A stretch of DNA of 59,690 nucleotides, from positions 1-59,690 of the forward strand of contig CAYUHC010000001.1 in the NCBI GenBank assembly GCA_964444555.1, in the 5' to 3' direction. The DNA comes from CAYUHC01 sp964444555. GTDB taxonomy: Bacteria; Patescibacteriota; Minisyncoccia; Phycocordibacterales; JACOZG01. Both the position numbers and the translations under genes were made by a program. The first letter of the stretch is position 1; each line of letters starts with the position of its first letter. Below the pieces are notes generated by a model. The model saw only the letters and a list, made by a program, of their open reading frames with translations, ran no database searches and was not told the DNA's origin. Shown in pieces: positions 1 through 7,803 of this stretch.

Positions 1-11
1 ATTGGCTCCAG

Positions 12-84
12 GCCACCTTAGCTCAGCTGGTAGAGCGACGGTATCGTAAACCGTAGGTCCCCGGTTCAATCCCGGGAGGTGGCT
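12..84 (+). tRNA. tRNA-Thr (CGT)
   Basis: Full cloverleaf: acceptor GCCACCT (12-18) pairs with AGGTGGC (77-83), D-arm GCTC/GAGC, anticodon stem ACGGT/ACCGT around loop ATCGTAA (anticodon CGT, decoding ACG), T-loop TTCAATC. The 3' CCA is not encoded, so it must be added by a nucleotidyltransferase. Confidence 0.93.
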
Positions 85-89
85 CCCGA

Positions 90-791
90 CTAAATCTTCT
101 TCTGCAAATAAACACTCACTGTCCGACGACGAAAAGCTCGTCCGCGCGAACGGTGCTTATGCGATTTGTCGATTTTGTGAATCTCGAAATCAGCCCCAAA
201 AAATTCGACGATCTCATCAATCGTCCAAACGTGTTCCTGAACACCCAACTCGGGGTGAAGATAAGAATGCTCTTCGCTGGCAGGATGATCGCGCAAGAGT
301 CGCTTGGCGTGATCGTCATCTTCTAGCAAAAAAGATTTAAAAAAGAACCAGCCCTCGGGCTTAAGCACACGCTTAATCTCCTGTTTGAGCTGGTGACGTT
401 CTGCTGATTTTAAAACATGAGAACTCATTAGATCCAAAACCAGATCAACGCTCTCGTCAGAGATCGGGATCACCTCTGTTAAATTGCGCACCGCAAAAGT
501 CAGTGGCAAACCGGCCGCGGCACGCGTCGCCTGAGCCACTGCCTCGGCCGAGAGATCATAGCCCTGGCCATGGACGCCAAATTCGCGCGAGAGCCAAATA
601 CTATTACGGCCATTGCCACAGCCCAAATCCAGGATCGAAGTCGTGAGATTAAGAATCCGGCCGCGATAGTGACGCTCCAGCCAGCGAGTAAACTTCTGCA
701 AATCTTCAGACGGCTCCGTCGAAATCGCCAAGTGAGTTGGCTTTTGATATTCACGATTCCAAAACTTTTTGTGAGGATTCCCCCGCCGCAT
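90..791 (-). CDS. class I SAM-dependent methyltransferase
   Basis: A 233-residue soluble protein with the Rossmann-type methyltransferase signature LDLGCGNGRNS (residues 54-64, SAM-binding motif I), an acidic end of strand 2 (GYDLS) and a motif IV-like segment ending VDLVLDLMSSH. This matches the broad methyltransferase 11/25 superfamily. The substrate cannot be told from sequence; the C-terminal basic tail (KSHKHRSRGRAFRRR) could contact a nucleic acid or phosphate-rich substrate, which is inference. It lies alone on the minus strand between tRNA-Thr and tRNA-fMet. A possible -10 (TATAAT on the minus strand near 831) lies about 40 bases upstream, so this gene should have a short leader. Confidence 0.85.
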   Translation of the reverse strand: MRRGNPHKKFWNREYQKPTHLAISTEPSEDLQKFTRWLERHYRGRILNLTTSILDLGCGNGRNSIWLSREFGVHGQGYDLSAEAVAQATRAAAGLPLTFAVRNLTEVIPISDESVDLVLDLMSSHVLKSAERHQLKQEIKRVLKPEGWFFFKSFLLEDDDHAKRLLRDHPASEEHSYLHPELGVQEHVWTIDEIVEFFGADFEIHKIDKSHKHRSRGRAFRRRTVSVYLQKKI

Positions 792-846
792 TGATCTCTA
801 CCTTACCATTGACTAAGAGAACCGTCTATTATATTCTGAGCACGAC

Positions 847-917
847 AGCGGGGTAGAGTAACGGCAATTCGCGAGGCTCATAACCTCGAGATCCCGGTTC
901 GAATCCGGGCCCCGCGA
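847..917 (+). tRNA. initiator tRNA-fMet (CAT)
   Basis: Cloverleaf with acceptor positions 2-7 GCGGGG/CCCCGC (848-853/910-915), D-arm GAGT/ATTC, anticodon stem CGAGG/CCTCG with loop CTCATAA (anticodon CAT) and T-arm CCCGG/CCGGG. Position 1 (A) and position 72 (G) do not form a Watson-Crick pair, and the D-stem carries the inverted A11-U24 pair. Both are bacterial initiator hallmarks, so I call it fMet rather than elongator. The usual run of three G-C pairs in the anticodon stem is only partly present (one pair is A-T). CCA is not encoded. Confidence 0.8.
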
Positions 918-958
918 CTAGTTTTGCTTTATCGTCCTGTTTTGTTTAGTATAAAAAG

Positions 959-1002
959 CACCTGCCGGTGTAGCTCATCCGCCGGCTGGCGGAGGTTAGA
1001 GC
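959..1002 (+). pseudogene. broken copy of the tRNA-Met 5' half with a palindrome in its D-loop
   Basis: Nineteen bases at 959-977 are identical to 1043-1061, the lead-in and 5' part of the intact tRNA-Met. After GCTCA the copy is interrupted by a 16-base near-perfect palindrome (978-993), then resumes with GGTTAGAGC (994-1002), the second half of the D-arm. No anticodon arm, T-arm or acceptor 3' strand follows. It reads as a partial tRNA duplication hit by a REP-like palindromic insertion in the D-loop. Confidence 0.7.
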
Positions 1003-1047
1003 AAGGGCGGCTTGTGGAAGTTAAGGTGAAGGTTGAAAAAGACACCT

Positions 1048-1124
1048 GCCGGTGTAGCTCAGTTGGTTAGAGCGTGGGACTCATAAGCCCAAGGTCGGTG
1101 GTTCGATTCCACCCGCCGGCACCA
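1048..1124 (+). tRNA. elongator tRNA-Met (CAT)
   Basis: Acceptor GCCGGTG/CGCCGGC (one G-U pair), D-arm GCTC/GAGC (normal C11-G24, so elongator type), anticodon loop CTCATAA, T-arm GGTGG/CCACC. The 3' ACCA is encoded (1121-1124), unlike the neighbouring tRNAs. A CAT anticodon could also mark a lysidine-modified tRNA-Ile, but the window holds a separate tRNA-Ile(TAT), which favours methionine here. Confidence 0.8.
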
Positions 1125-1179
1125 GCTTGGGGTTTGGCAAATAAGCCAAAACCAAGTAGGATAATATTCGTTAGTAATT

Positions 1180-1253
1180 GCGGTCGTAGCTCAACTGGTT
1201 AGAGCACTCGCCTGTCACGCGAGAGGTTGCCGGTTCAAGTCCGGTCGACCGCG
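1180..1253 (+). tRNA. tRNA-Asp (GTC)
   Basis: Acceptor GCGGTCG (1180-1186) pairs with CGACCGC (1246-1252), discriminator G. Anticodon stem CTCGC/GCGAG around CTGTCAC gives anticodon GTC. CCA is not encoded. It lies immediately downstream (tail to tail) of the minus-strand membrane protein gene ending at 1259. Confidence 0.93.
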
Positions 1254-1258
1254 CAGAG

Positions 1259-1813
1259 TTAGATTACCTCAAATTCTTCAAAAACGGTGCGGTAGTTAGC
1301 AATCGCCTGACGCGCCACGCGGTCGGTTAGCACAAAGCCCGGTTCGTGGGCAATCTGATTACGCACCTTGTGCGCCTCCCAGGCCTGATCCAGTGTGGTG
1401 AAATCGCTCGGCTCAATGGCCTTAAGCCGCTCGCCCAAACTGTCTCCCCGATACCCCATCGTTTGCAAAAGCTCATCAAGCATCTTGTCGGCTTCGATAA
1501 TCGCCAACTTCCACTCCGATGGGTTAGTCGAAGCGGCCAACTGCTCAACTTTGTGCCAAGCCTTATTTTCTACCGGCGTCAGAGCCGTCACCGGCACCGT
1601 TGAGAGATTGCCCACGTAACCGCGACGCGCCTCCCGGATCGTGCGCGTCCAGTAAAAAATCCGCCACAAAAAAATGGGAATAGTGATCACTAGTCCCCAC
1701 CACAGCAACCAACCAATTAGTTTGACGGTCGCCCAACCGCCAGCCGAAGTGAGCAAGTTATAAACTTGCAAATATAAATATTCGAGATTGAGAAAAAGTG
1801 GTCCGCTATACAT
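1259..1813 (-). CDS. membrane-anchored protein with HEPN-like RNQIAH motif
   Basis: About 184 residues from the ATG at 1813 (an in-frame GTG at 1822 would add three). One strongly hydrophobic segment lies near residues 30-55 (VKLIGWLLWWGLVITIPIFLW), followed by a basic stretch and a mostly helical cytosolic domain. That domain contains HKVRNQIAHE, which fits the R-x4-H signature of HEPN domains, found in RNases, toxins and nucleotide-binding helical proteins. The gene overlaps the end of gatA by a few bases and is probably the last gene of the pilus-ligA-gatCA run. Whether it is a nuclease is inference; the motif and helical context are seen. Unnamed proteins of this type are, as I recall, common in CPR genomes. 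Confidence 0.75.
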   Translation of the reverse strand: MYSGPLFLNLEYLYLQVYNLLTSAGGWATVKLIGWLLWWGLVITIPIFLWRIFYWTRTIREARRGYVGNLSTVPVTALTPVENKAWHKVEQLAASTNPSEWKLAIIEADKMLDELLQTMGYRGDSLGERLKAIEPSDFTTLDQAWEAHKVRNQIAHEPGFVLTDRVARQAIANYRTVFEEFEVI

Positions 1814-3194
1814 GATGCCCACTTTCTATTGTAGCACCCAGGGCAAAAAGTGTGTTCTCCGCAAAGTGAGGCGCCAGCAACTGCATGCCAATAGGCAAAT
1901 TTTTTGCGTCACGGCCAACGGACACCGAGAGAGCCGGCAAGCCCGTTAGGTTAGCCGAAACCGTAAAGATGTCCTCCAGATACATTTGCAACGGATCGCC
2001 CGTTTTTTCTCCAATTTTAAAAGCGGTGCTAGGCGTCGTCGGCAACAAAATGGCCTGGACGTCACGAAAAGCGTTAGCAAAGTCCTGTTCCAAAAGCGAA
2101 CGGACCGCTACGGCTCGACGGTAATAAGCATCGTAATAACCAGCCGACAAAACATAGGTCCCAAGAATAATGCGTCGCTTCACCTCACGACCAAAGCCGG
2201 CGCCGCGAGTCCGCAAATAATCTCCCAGCAAATTATCTCCTGGCACGGAGCGACCATAACGCAAGCCATCAAAGCGCGCCAAGTTAGTTGAGCTCTCGGC
2301 CGGCATAATAATGTAATAACACGCCAAAGAATATTTAATGTTGGGCAGTTCAATCTCCACAATTTCGTGACCGGCCGCGCGCAGGGTGACGATCGATTGA
2401 TCCAGCGCGGCCAAAATTTCTGGCGCCACGCCCGACTGCAAAAAGTGCCGCGGTACGCCAATCTTTAAAGGGCCCGTGGGAGCCGGCTGAGCTGGCGTTG
2501 CGACCGAAGTGGCGTCCAAGGGGTCAACGCCGCGAATCGTCTCAAACAATAATTTGGCATCGGCAAAAGGCCCAATCTGATCCAATGACGAGGCCATCGC
2601 CATCAAGCCCGAACGCGAAACCGTACCATACGTCGGCTTAAGACCAACGACGCCACAAAAGGCGGCAGGCTGACGGATCGAGCCCCCCGTATCGGAGCCC
2701 AGAGCGGCGGCGGCCAACTTCGCCGCAACGGCCGCCGCCGAACCACCCGAAGAACCGCCGGCCACTCGCGCCAAATCTTCTGGATTGCGCGTCGGGCCAA
2801 AGGCCGAGTTTTCGGTCGAGCCGCCCATCGCAAATTCGTCCATATTAGTCCGACCAACAAATACCGCCCCGGCGGCTCGGAGTTTGGCGATCACCGTAGC
2901 GTCATAACTGGCCACATAATTTTCTAAAATTTTTGACGCCGAAGAAGCCACTCGCCCCTTAATTAAAATATTGTCTTTGATCGCGAGCGGCACGCCAGCG
3001 AGCGGTCCAAGCTCTTCCCCCTTGGCTCGACGCTCGTCGATTACCGCGGCTTGTTCGCGCGCATCCTTAAAAATTTCTAAGTAAGCATTGAGCTCGGGAT
3101 TTTTTTCTTGAGCGCGACTTAAGTACTCCTCGACCACTTGCGTGGCCGTCCGTTCGCCCATTTTTACTGCGCGAGCAATCTCCGATAAACTCAT
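1806..3194 (-). CDS. gatA: aspartyl/glutamyl-tRNA amidotransferase subunit A
   Basis: A 462-residue amidase-signature enzyme that releases ammonia from glutamine to amidate mischarged Glu-tRNA(Gln) or Asp-tRNA(Asn). The complete Lys-cisSer-Ser triad is visible: K73 in AIKDN, S148 in AGGSSGGS and S172 in DTGGSIRQPA, at the same mutual spacing as in characterised GatA proteins. The length is a little under the usual 480-490. It overlaps gatC by 4 bases (ATGA), so the two are translationally coupled. gatB is not in the window, so the complex must be completed from elsewhere. Its presence implies the indirect route for Gln-tRNA and/or Asn-tRNA. Confidence 0.96.
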   Translation of the reverse strand: MSLSEIARAVKMGERTATQVVEEYLSRAQEKNPELNAYLEIFKDAREQAAVIDERRAKGEELGPLAGVPLAIKDNILIKGRVASSASKILENYVASYDATVIAKLRAAGAVFVGRTNMDEFAMGGSTENSAFGPTRNPEDLARVAGGSSGGSAAAVAAKLAAAALGSDTGGSIRQPAAFCGVVGLKPTYGTVSRSGLMAMASSLDQIGPFADAKLLFETIRGVDPLDATSVATPAQPAPTGPLKIGVPRHFLQSGVAPEILAALDQSIVTLRAAGHEIVEIELPNIKYSLACYYIIMPAESSTNLARFDGLRYGRSVPGDNLLGDYLRTRGAGFGREVKRRIILGTYVLSAGYYDAYYRRAVAVRSLLEQDFANAFRDVQAILLPTTPSTAFKIGEKTGDPLQMYLEDIFTVSANLTGLPALSVSVGRDAKNLPIGMQLLAPHFAENTLFALGATIESGHHV

Positions 3195-3442
3195 AAAATC
3201 TTTTTGACCTTAAGTGGCGTGCCGCCGTCGGTGGCCGATTGATTAAGCGGCTCATCTGCGCGCATAACATTGAGCGGGCGATAAACAGGTAGATCGTTAG
3301 TCGCCGCGACTGGCGCTTGTTCCAACTCGGCTACGTAACCCAAAACTGACTCGAGATCTCGTCCCAGCGCGGACAATTCTTCTGGCGTCAATTCCACCCG
3401 AGCCAAGGCAGCCAAACGAGCGACTTCTTCTGATCCCATCAT
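3191..3442 (-). CDS. gatC: aspartyl/glutamyl-tRNA amidotransferase subunit C
   Basis: An 83-residue small subunit with the family pattern: an N-terminal helical part (VARLAALARVELTPEEL), a mid helix (LESVLGYVAELEQ) and the extended tail with RPLNVMRADEP that wraps around GatA. Two consecutive ATG codons (3442, 3439) are possible starts. It lies 17 bases after ligA and overlaps gatA by 4 bases, within one operon. Confidence 0.92.
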   Translation of the reverse strand: MMGSEEVARLAALARVELTPEELSALGRDLESVLGYVAELEQAPVAATNDLPVYRPLNVMRADEPLNQSATDGGTPLKVKKIL

Positions 3443-3459
3443 ATAGCGCTATCCTAACA

Positions 3460-5463
3460 TTAGTTAATCAGCTTGAGAAATTGTTCCTCGTTAAGAACCT
3501 CGACCCCGAGACTTTGGGCTTTAGCCAGCTTAGAGCCCGGCTCGGCCCCAGCTACAATAAAACTCGTTTTTTTTGACACGGCTTCCGAGATTTCACCCCC
3601 AAGTTTTTTGATCCGGACCTTGGCCTCATCCCGTCCTAGATTCGACAACGTCCCCGTCAGAACAAAGGTTTTGCCACTAAGCGGTCCGCTGGACTTGGCC
3701 ACTTGAGCCACTGGCCGGATCGTCACCGACTTTAACAAATTTTCAAGCAGTTTAAGATTGCTGGACGATCGGAACCAGTTACTCACCGACTCCGCCACCA
3801 CCAGACCAACTCCCGGCACCGCCGACAACTCTTCTGGGGTGGCCGTCTTAATTTTTTCCACGGTTTTAAAATGGTTGGCCAAATCTTCCGCCGTCTCCTC
3901 TCCCACCTGACTAATCGAAAGAGCGACCAAAAAACGACTAAGTGTAATTTCGCGACGCGCCGCAATTGCCGCTAACAAATTATCCACGGACTTTTCAGCA
4001 AAACGAGGAAGCTTCAACAGATCATCGCGACGAAGAGTAAAAATGTCGTCAAAGCTCGTCACCAACTTGGCGGCCAGTAATTGATCGACCACCTTTGGCC
4101 CCAATCCTTCAATATCAAACGCGCTCTTCCCCACAAAGTAATAAAATTTGCGGCGCAACTGAGCAAAAGAATTTTTGTTGACGCAACGATGCGCCGCCTG
4201 GCCGGGTACGCGCTCAATCGGCCCACCACAGGCCTCCAGTTCCGTTGGGAACACAAAGGGTCGCTCTTGTCCCGTCCGCATCTCCGGCAAAACCTTCACG
4301 ATGTCGGGAATGATGTCGCCAGCTTTTTGGATAATCACCGTATCACCCACGCGTACGTCCAAACGCTTAATTTCGTCCTCGTTGTGCAGAGTGGCCCGCG
4401 AAACAGTTGAACCATCTAAAAAAACTGGCCGCAAATGAGCCACGGGAGTCACCACACCTGTCCGACCGACCTGGAAACTAATTTCCTCAACCACCGTCGT
4501 AGCTTCCGCGGCGCGGAACTTAAAAGCGATCGCAAATCGCGGCGCCTTGCCCGTGTAGCCCAAAGTTTCTTGCGCGGCCCGGTCATCAACCTTAACCACC
4601 ACGCCATCTAAACCAGCCTCCAACCCCTCGCGACGATCATGCCAGCTTTGCCAAAATTCGATCACCGACTCAATCGTCGGCGCCAAACGGTAATGGCGAT
4701 CGATTTTAAATCCGAGACTGGCGAGCCGCTCCAACTCTTCGGCTTGCGTGGCTGGCAACGGAAAATTGGCTTGAGACAAATCATAAATAAAGCTGTCTAA
4801 CCCGCGGGCGGCCACAATCGCCGGATCAAGCTGGCGGATCGTCCCCGCGGCGGCATTGCGCGGATTAGCAAATAGCGGCTGACCCGCGGCGGCGCGCTCC
4901 CGATTAAGTCGCTCAAAAGCGGTCCGACCCAGCCAGATCTCACCCTCCACAATCACGTCAACGGGCTCAGTCAGAACCAAAGGAATTGACTCGATTGTCC
5001 GCACATTACTGGTCACATCCTCACCCACCCGACCATCACCACGCGTCGCCGCCGTCACCAGCCGGCCTTGGCGGTAAGTCAACACAATTTTAAAGCCATC
5101 AATTTTTAACTCGCACAAATAAGTTACCTGTGACGGCTCACCTAAAAATTTGCGCACCCGCGCGTCGAAGTCTCGAATATCTTCTGGCGTAAAAGCGTCA
5201 TTAAAAGACCACTGCGCCACCTCATGACCCACCTTCGCGAAATCACTTTGCGCCACCCCCGCCACGCGTTGAGTCGGCGAATCGGGGGTCACCACTTCCG
5301 GATACTCGGCCTCCAGTTTGACTAACTCATCCTTGAGCGAGTCGAGTGCCTCTTCGGAAATTTCTAGCTGGTTTAAAACGTGATACTGATAGCGATGATG
5401 ATTAATCAGCTCGCGCAAACGAGCCACCCGATCCTTAATTACGGCTGTTGCTTTAGCGGCCAT
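3460..5463 (-). CDS. ligA: NAD+-dependent DNA ligase with degenerate zinc finger
   Basis: A 667-residue protein with the full LigA order: N-terminal Ia domain, adenylation domain with KIDG (nucleophile K120), OB fold (VGRTGVVTPVAHLRPV), zinc-finger position, helix-hairpin-helix repeats and C-terminal BRCT (from GPLSGKTFVLTGTL). It seals nicks in replication and repair using NAD+. Only C412 and C427 of the four expected zinc cysteines remain; the other two positions read L409 and S432. The motif before the nucleophile also differs from the usual HxxPMLSL (here HEVAQWSF). The start is backed by a GGAGG site just upstream. The gene follows the minor pilin genes with an 11-base spacer. Confidence 0.96.
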   Translation of the reverse strand: MAAKATAVIKDRVARLRELINHHRYQYHVLNQLEISEEALDSLKDELVKLEAEYPEVVTPDSPTQRVAGVAQSDFAKVGHEVAQWSFNDAFTPEDIRDFDARVRKFLGEPSQVTYLCELKIDGFKIVLTYRQGRLVTAATRGDGRVGEDVTSNVRTIESIPLVLTEPVDVIVEGEIWLGRTAFERLNRERAAAGQPLFANPRNAAAGTIRQLDPAIVAARGLDSFIYDLSQANFPLPATQAEELERLASLGFKIDRHYRLAPTIESVIEFWQSWHDRREGLEAGLDGVVVKVDDRAAQETLGYTGKAPRFAIAFKFRAAEATTVVEEISFQVGRTGVVTPVAHLRPVFLDGSTVSRATLHNEDEIKRLDVRVGDTVIIQKAGDIIPDIVKVLPEMRTGQERPFVFPTELEACGGPIERVPGQAAHRCVNKNSFAQLRRKFYYFVGKSAFDIEGLGPKVVDQLLAAKLVTSFDDIFTLRRDDLLKLPRFAEKSVDNLLAAIAARREITLSRFLVALSISQVGEETAEDLANHFKTVEKIKTATPEELSAVPGVGLVVAESVSNWFRSSSNLKLLENLLKSVTIRPVAQVAKSSGPLSGKTFVLTGTLSNLGRDEAKVRIKKLGGEISEAVSKKTSFIVAGAEPGSKLAKAQSLGVEVLNEEQFLKLIN

Positions 5464-5474
5464 ACGCCTCCATC

Positions 5475-6032
5475 CTACTTGGTCTCAATGATTCGTTCAA
5501 CCGTCCGATCAGTAATCGTCCCGGGGCAATTATCGCCACTGGCCGCGGCATTATAACCGTACGCTCTGATTACCGGCTTGGCGCCCAAAGTTTTGGCCCG
5601 CACCACCTCCACCCGAGCGCACAGTTCCCGCGACTCGCCGCCGCCCAACTGCACGGGATAACGAACCACGAAGCTCACTCGGCACTCGCCGCCACCACCC
5701 GCCTCACAATTGTCCTGCTCTAGATCAGAAACCTCTTCGCTACAAGTAAGCTGGGTAGCGAGCGGCTGGACGAAAACATTATTCACCACATCAAAATAAC
5801 CAAAAGGATTCGGATTACCGGCGCCGCGGAAAGATTCCCACTGAAGAGCGCAATCGCGAGCCGAGTCAGCGGCATAGGTCGCGTACTTAGACTCAAGTGC
5901 CACCTGAGACAAAATAATTTGTTTGTAAGTAATGTTGAACAAACTCAAACTAATCGCCAGCACCGCGCTCACCAAGAGCACCGCAAACAAGATGGCGACG
6001 CCTCGATTGTTTTTTGATCGCAAATTAGTCAT
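5475..6032 (-). CDS. PilX-like minor pilus assembly protein
   Basis: A 185-residue protein with a short basic N-terminus, one hydrophobic helix (GVAILFAVLLVSAVLAISLSL) and a Cys-containing C-terminal domain. This matches PilX N-terminal-type proteins at the end of minor pilin operons. It lacks the canonical GFTLIE cleavage motif: the sequence is RGVAILFAV, without the E5 residue. It is fifth in the prepilin peptidase-fimT-pilW-pilV run, 3 bases after its neighbour, and probably acts with the other minor pilins in priming the pilus tip. Confidence 0.75.
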   Translation of the reverse strand: MTNLRSKNNRGVAILFAVLLVSAVLAISLSLFNITYKQIILSQVALESKYATYAADSARDCALQWESFRGAGNPNPFGYFDVVNNVFVQPLATQLTCSEEVSDLEQDNCEAGGGGECRVSFVVRYPVQLGGGESRELCARVEVVRAKTLGAKPVIRAYGYNAAASGDNCPGTITDRTVERIIETK

Positions 6033-6035
6033 AAA

Positions 6036-6614
6036 TTATTGCGGATTGCCACCCGGACCCTGCCGCAAAAGCTCTAGCGGCATAATTAAATTTTTAGAGG
6101 TGACGCCGTTAAACCACTGGACCTCCACCCGAGCCACCAAACGATCATCGGCGGTATTTTCTGTATTGTTATCCTCCACTACCAACGTCGCTCGGCGAAG
6201 AAAGCGCGGTCCAACAATGTCATTCTGAGTCGTCACTGGCACATACCGACCAGCTCCGGGACTAAAGCCCAAGACGCAAGGCGAAACGTTCCGCGCCGTC
6301 ACCGATCCTGGGCATCCCGACGTCAAAGCTGGAACGGACGCGTCAATCCCAAAATTCCCCGTCATCCCCGCAAACACATCCGCTTCGCCCAAGCCTTGAG
6401 CCAACGCGGCGATCAGGGCCGTGTCGCGTAAATTGCGGATCACCTCTACGCCCTCTTGAGCTAAAAAGGCGGCCACCAAATTGTTGCGAGCGTACAAGCC
6501 ATCGCTAATCCCCCGCACCGCGATCGTCAGTGGTCCAAGCACGCCAATCACCAAAATGGTAATCGCCACCAGCGACTCAATCAACGTAAATCCGCGAGCA
6601 TTAAAAGACTTCAT
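6036..6614 (-). CDS. PilV-like type IV minor prepilin
   Basis: A 192-residue protein with the class III prepilin signal MKSFNARGFTLIESLVAITIL: short basic leader, cleavage after Gly, E at mature position 5 and a 20-residue hydrophobic helix. The helical stretch AAFLAQEGVEVIRNLRD is common to PilV-type pseudopilins. The globular domain holds two cysteines that could form a disulfide. It would be processed by the prepilin peptidase at 7784-8551 and join the minor pilin complex. Confidence 0.85.
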   Translation of the reverse strand: MKSFNARGFTLIESLVAITILVIGVLGPLTIAVRGISDGLYARNNLVAAFLAQEGVEVIRNLRDTALIAALAQGLGEADVFAGMTGNFGIDASVPALTSGCPGSVTARNVSPCVLGFSPGAGRYVPVTTQNDIVGPRFLRRATLVVEDNNTENTADDRLVARVEVQWFNGVTSKNLIMPLELLRQGPGGNPQ

Positions 6615-6617
6615 AAA

Positions 6618-7196
6618 CTAGCGTTCAGAAATAGTGGTTTGTAAAGCAAAACTAGTCTTGAGATCACCGCGACCGCCCTCGCCCAACAGCACCACCGTGA
6701 CCAGTGGCTGAGCGCTAGGCAACCCGCCCAACTCCTCGCTGTTTTTGACAAAAAACTTAACCGACTGCAAATCAATTAGCTCCGGCGAAGTGATCGGCAC
6801 AAATTCTGCTCCCGACTCCGAAACCGACAAAACGCCGCGCCCATTAACCGTCTCGCGCTTGTACAAATAAGTTCGAGTTAAATCGCTGGATCGGAAAGCC
6901 AGAGATGACTCACCCGTCGGGCAATCATGACCTTCGGTCGGGACAAAAGAGGTCGAGAGCGCGGCGCCGGCTTCGCAATAGTAAAGTCCGCCGTCTTGCA
7001 GATTAAAAGAGATGCTGTTGACGGCAAAGTGGAGACTATCCATCACCACCTTGATGGCTTGGGCCTTCTCGTTGATCCGATTAGCAGTGATGACGGCGCC
7101 ACTGACGATCAAAGCCACGATGGCGAAAATCGAAACAGCCACCATCAGCTCGATCAGCGAGAAACCGCGTTTTGAAAATTTAAGATTTCTCAACAT
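6618..7196 (-). CDS. PilW-like type IV minor prepilin
   Basis: From the ATG at 7196 (MLRNLKFSKRGFSLIEL) this is 192 residues; an upstream in-frame start at 7229 would put 11 extra residues before the normal leader and is less likely. GFSLIE gives the cleavage site and E5, followed by a hydrophobic helix (MVAVSIFAIVALIVSGAVI). The remainder resembles minor pilins of the PilW/GspJ group. It overlaps the end of the FimT-like gene by 17 bases, consistent with coupled translation. Confidence 0.83.
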   Translation of the reverse strand: MLRNLKFSKRGFSLIELMVAVSIFAIVALIVSGAVITANRINEKAQAIKVVMDSLHFAVNSISFNLQDGGLYYCEAGAALSTSFVPTEGHDCPTGESSLAFRSSDLTRTYLYKRETVNGRGVLSVSESGAEFVPITSPELIDLQSVKFFVKNSEELGGLPSAQPLVTVVLLGEGGRGDLKTSFALQTTISER

Positions 7197-7803
7197 AAAT
7201 ATGACCGGCCTTAGTGACCATAATATCACGCCAACTCCCGACGTTATTTTGCACCCTGATCTTGAGCGCCGCGGCGTTTAGACCAGTCGGCGAGCCGCGG
7301 CGCGAAATGTAAAAACCGGCATCCGTCCGCGGACGCTGGAAAACAATATTGATTGGCTGAGTATACTTAGAGCTATCACAACCCGTGGCCGGACAACGAT
7401 AAATCCCTTCAATCGAAATGCCGCCGCCCAAGCGAAAAATCTCACGACACTCACTCCCCGACTGGCCACAATTTAAAGCGGTGTTGTATAGCTTATCGCC
7501 AAGCAATCCACCAGAGACCGTGGGCAAATCGGCAAACAAAACAAATTGCTGTTGCTGATTAGGATCAAGATAGATCCCGTGCGACGGATAAGCGTTGGCG
7601 CCAAAAGCTCTGGTGCCGATACCAAAAACTTGCGCCTGCCGGATCGTCAAAGCAATCTCCTGCGCCACCAGATCAAGCGAGGACTTGTCGCGGAAGGCGG
7701 GCAAATTAACCAGCACAATCCCGGTGACGATAACGAAGATCGAAATAACGACAAGCATCTCGATTAACGAGAAACCTAAAGATTTAGAAGAGCGTAAAGA
7801 CAT
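7180..7803 (-). CDS. GspH/FimT-like type IV minor prepilin
   Basis: The ATG at 7803 gives MSLRSSKSLGFSLIEMLVVISIF (207 residues); the 7815 start would only lengthen the leader. The N-terminal motif GFSLIE plus hydrophobic helix marks a class III prepilin, and the pattern DLVAQEIALTIRQAQVFGIGTRAFG is characteristic of GspH/FimT pseudopilins. Four cysteines in the C-terminal half suggest disulfides. It overlaps the prepilin peptidase gene by 20 bases. Confidence 0.86.
   Translation of the reverse strand: MSLRSSKSLGFSLIEMLVVISIFVIVTGIVLVNLPAFRDKSSLDLVAQEIALTIRQAQVFGIGTRAFGANAYPSHGIYLDPNQQQQFVLFADLPTVSGGLLGDKLYNTALNCGQSGSECREIFRLGGGISIEGIYRCPATGCDSSKYTQPINIVFQRPRTDAGFYISRRGSPTGLNAAALKIRVQNNVGSWRDIMVTKAGHIYVEKS

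Noticed and set aside
959..1040. A functional extra tRNA
   Set aside because: Only the 5' acceptor strand and D-arm exist; no anticodon arm or T-arm follows the palindrome.
1048..1124. tRNA-Ile (lysidine CAT) identity
   Set aside because: Possible by anticodon alone, but a tRNA-Ile(TAT) is present, so elongator Met is simpler.
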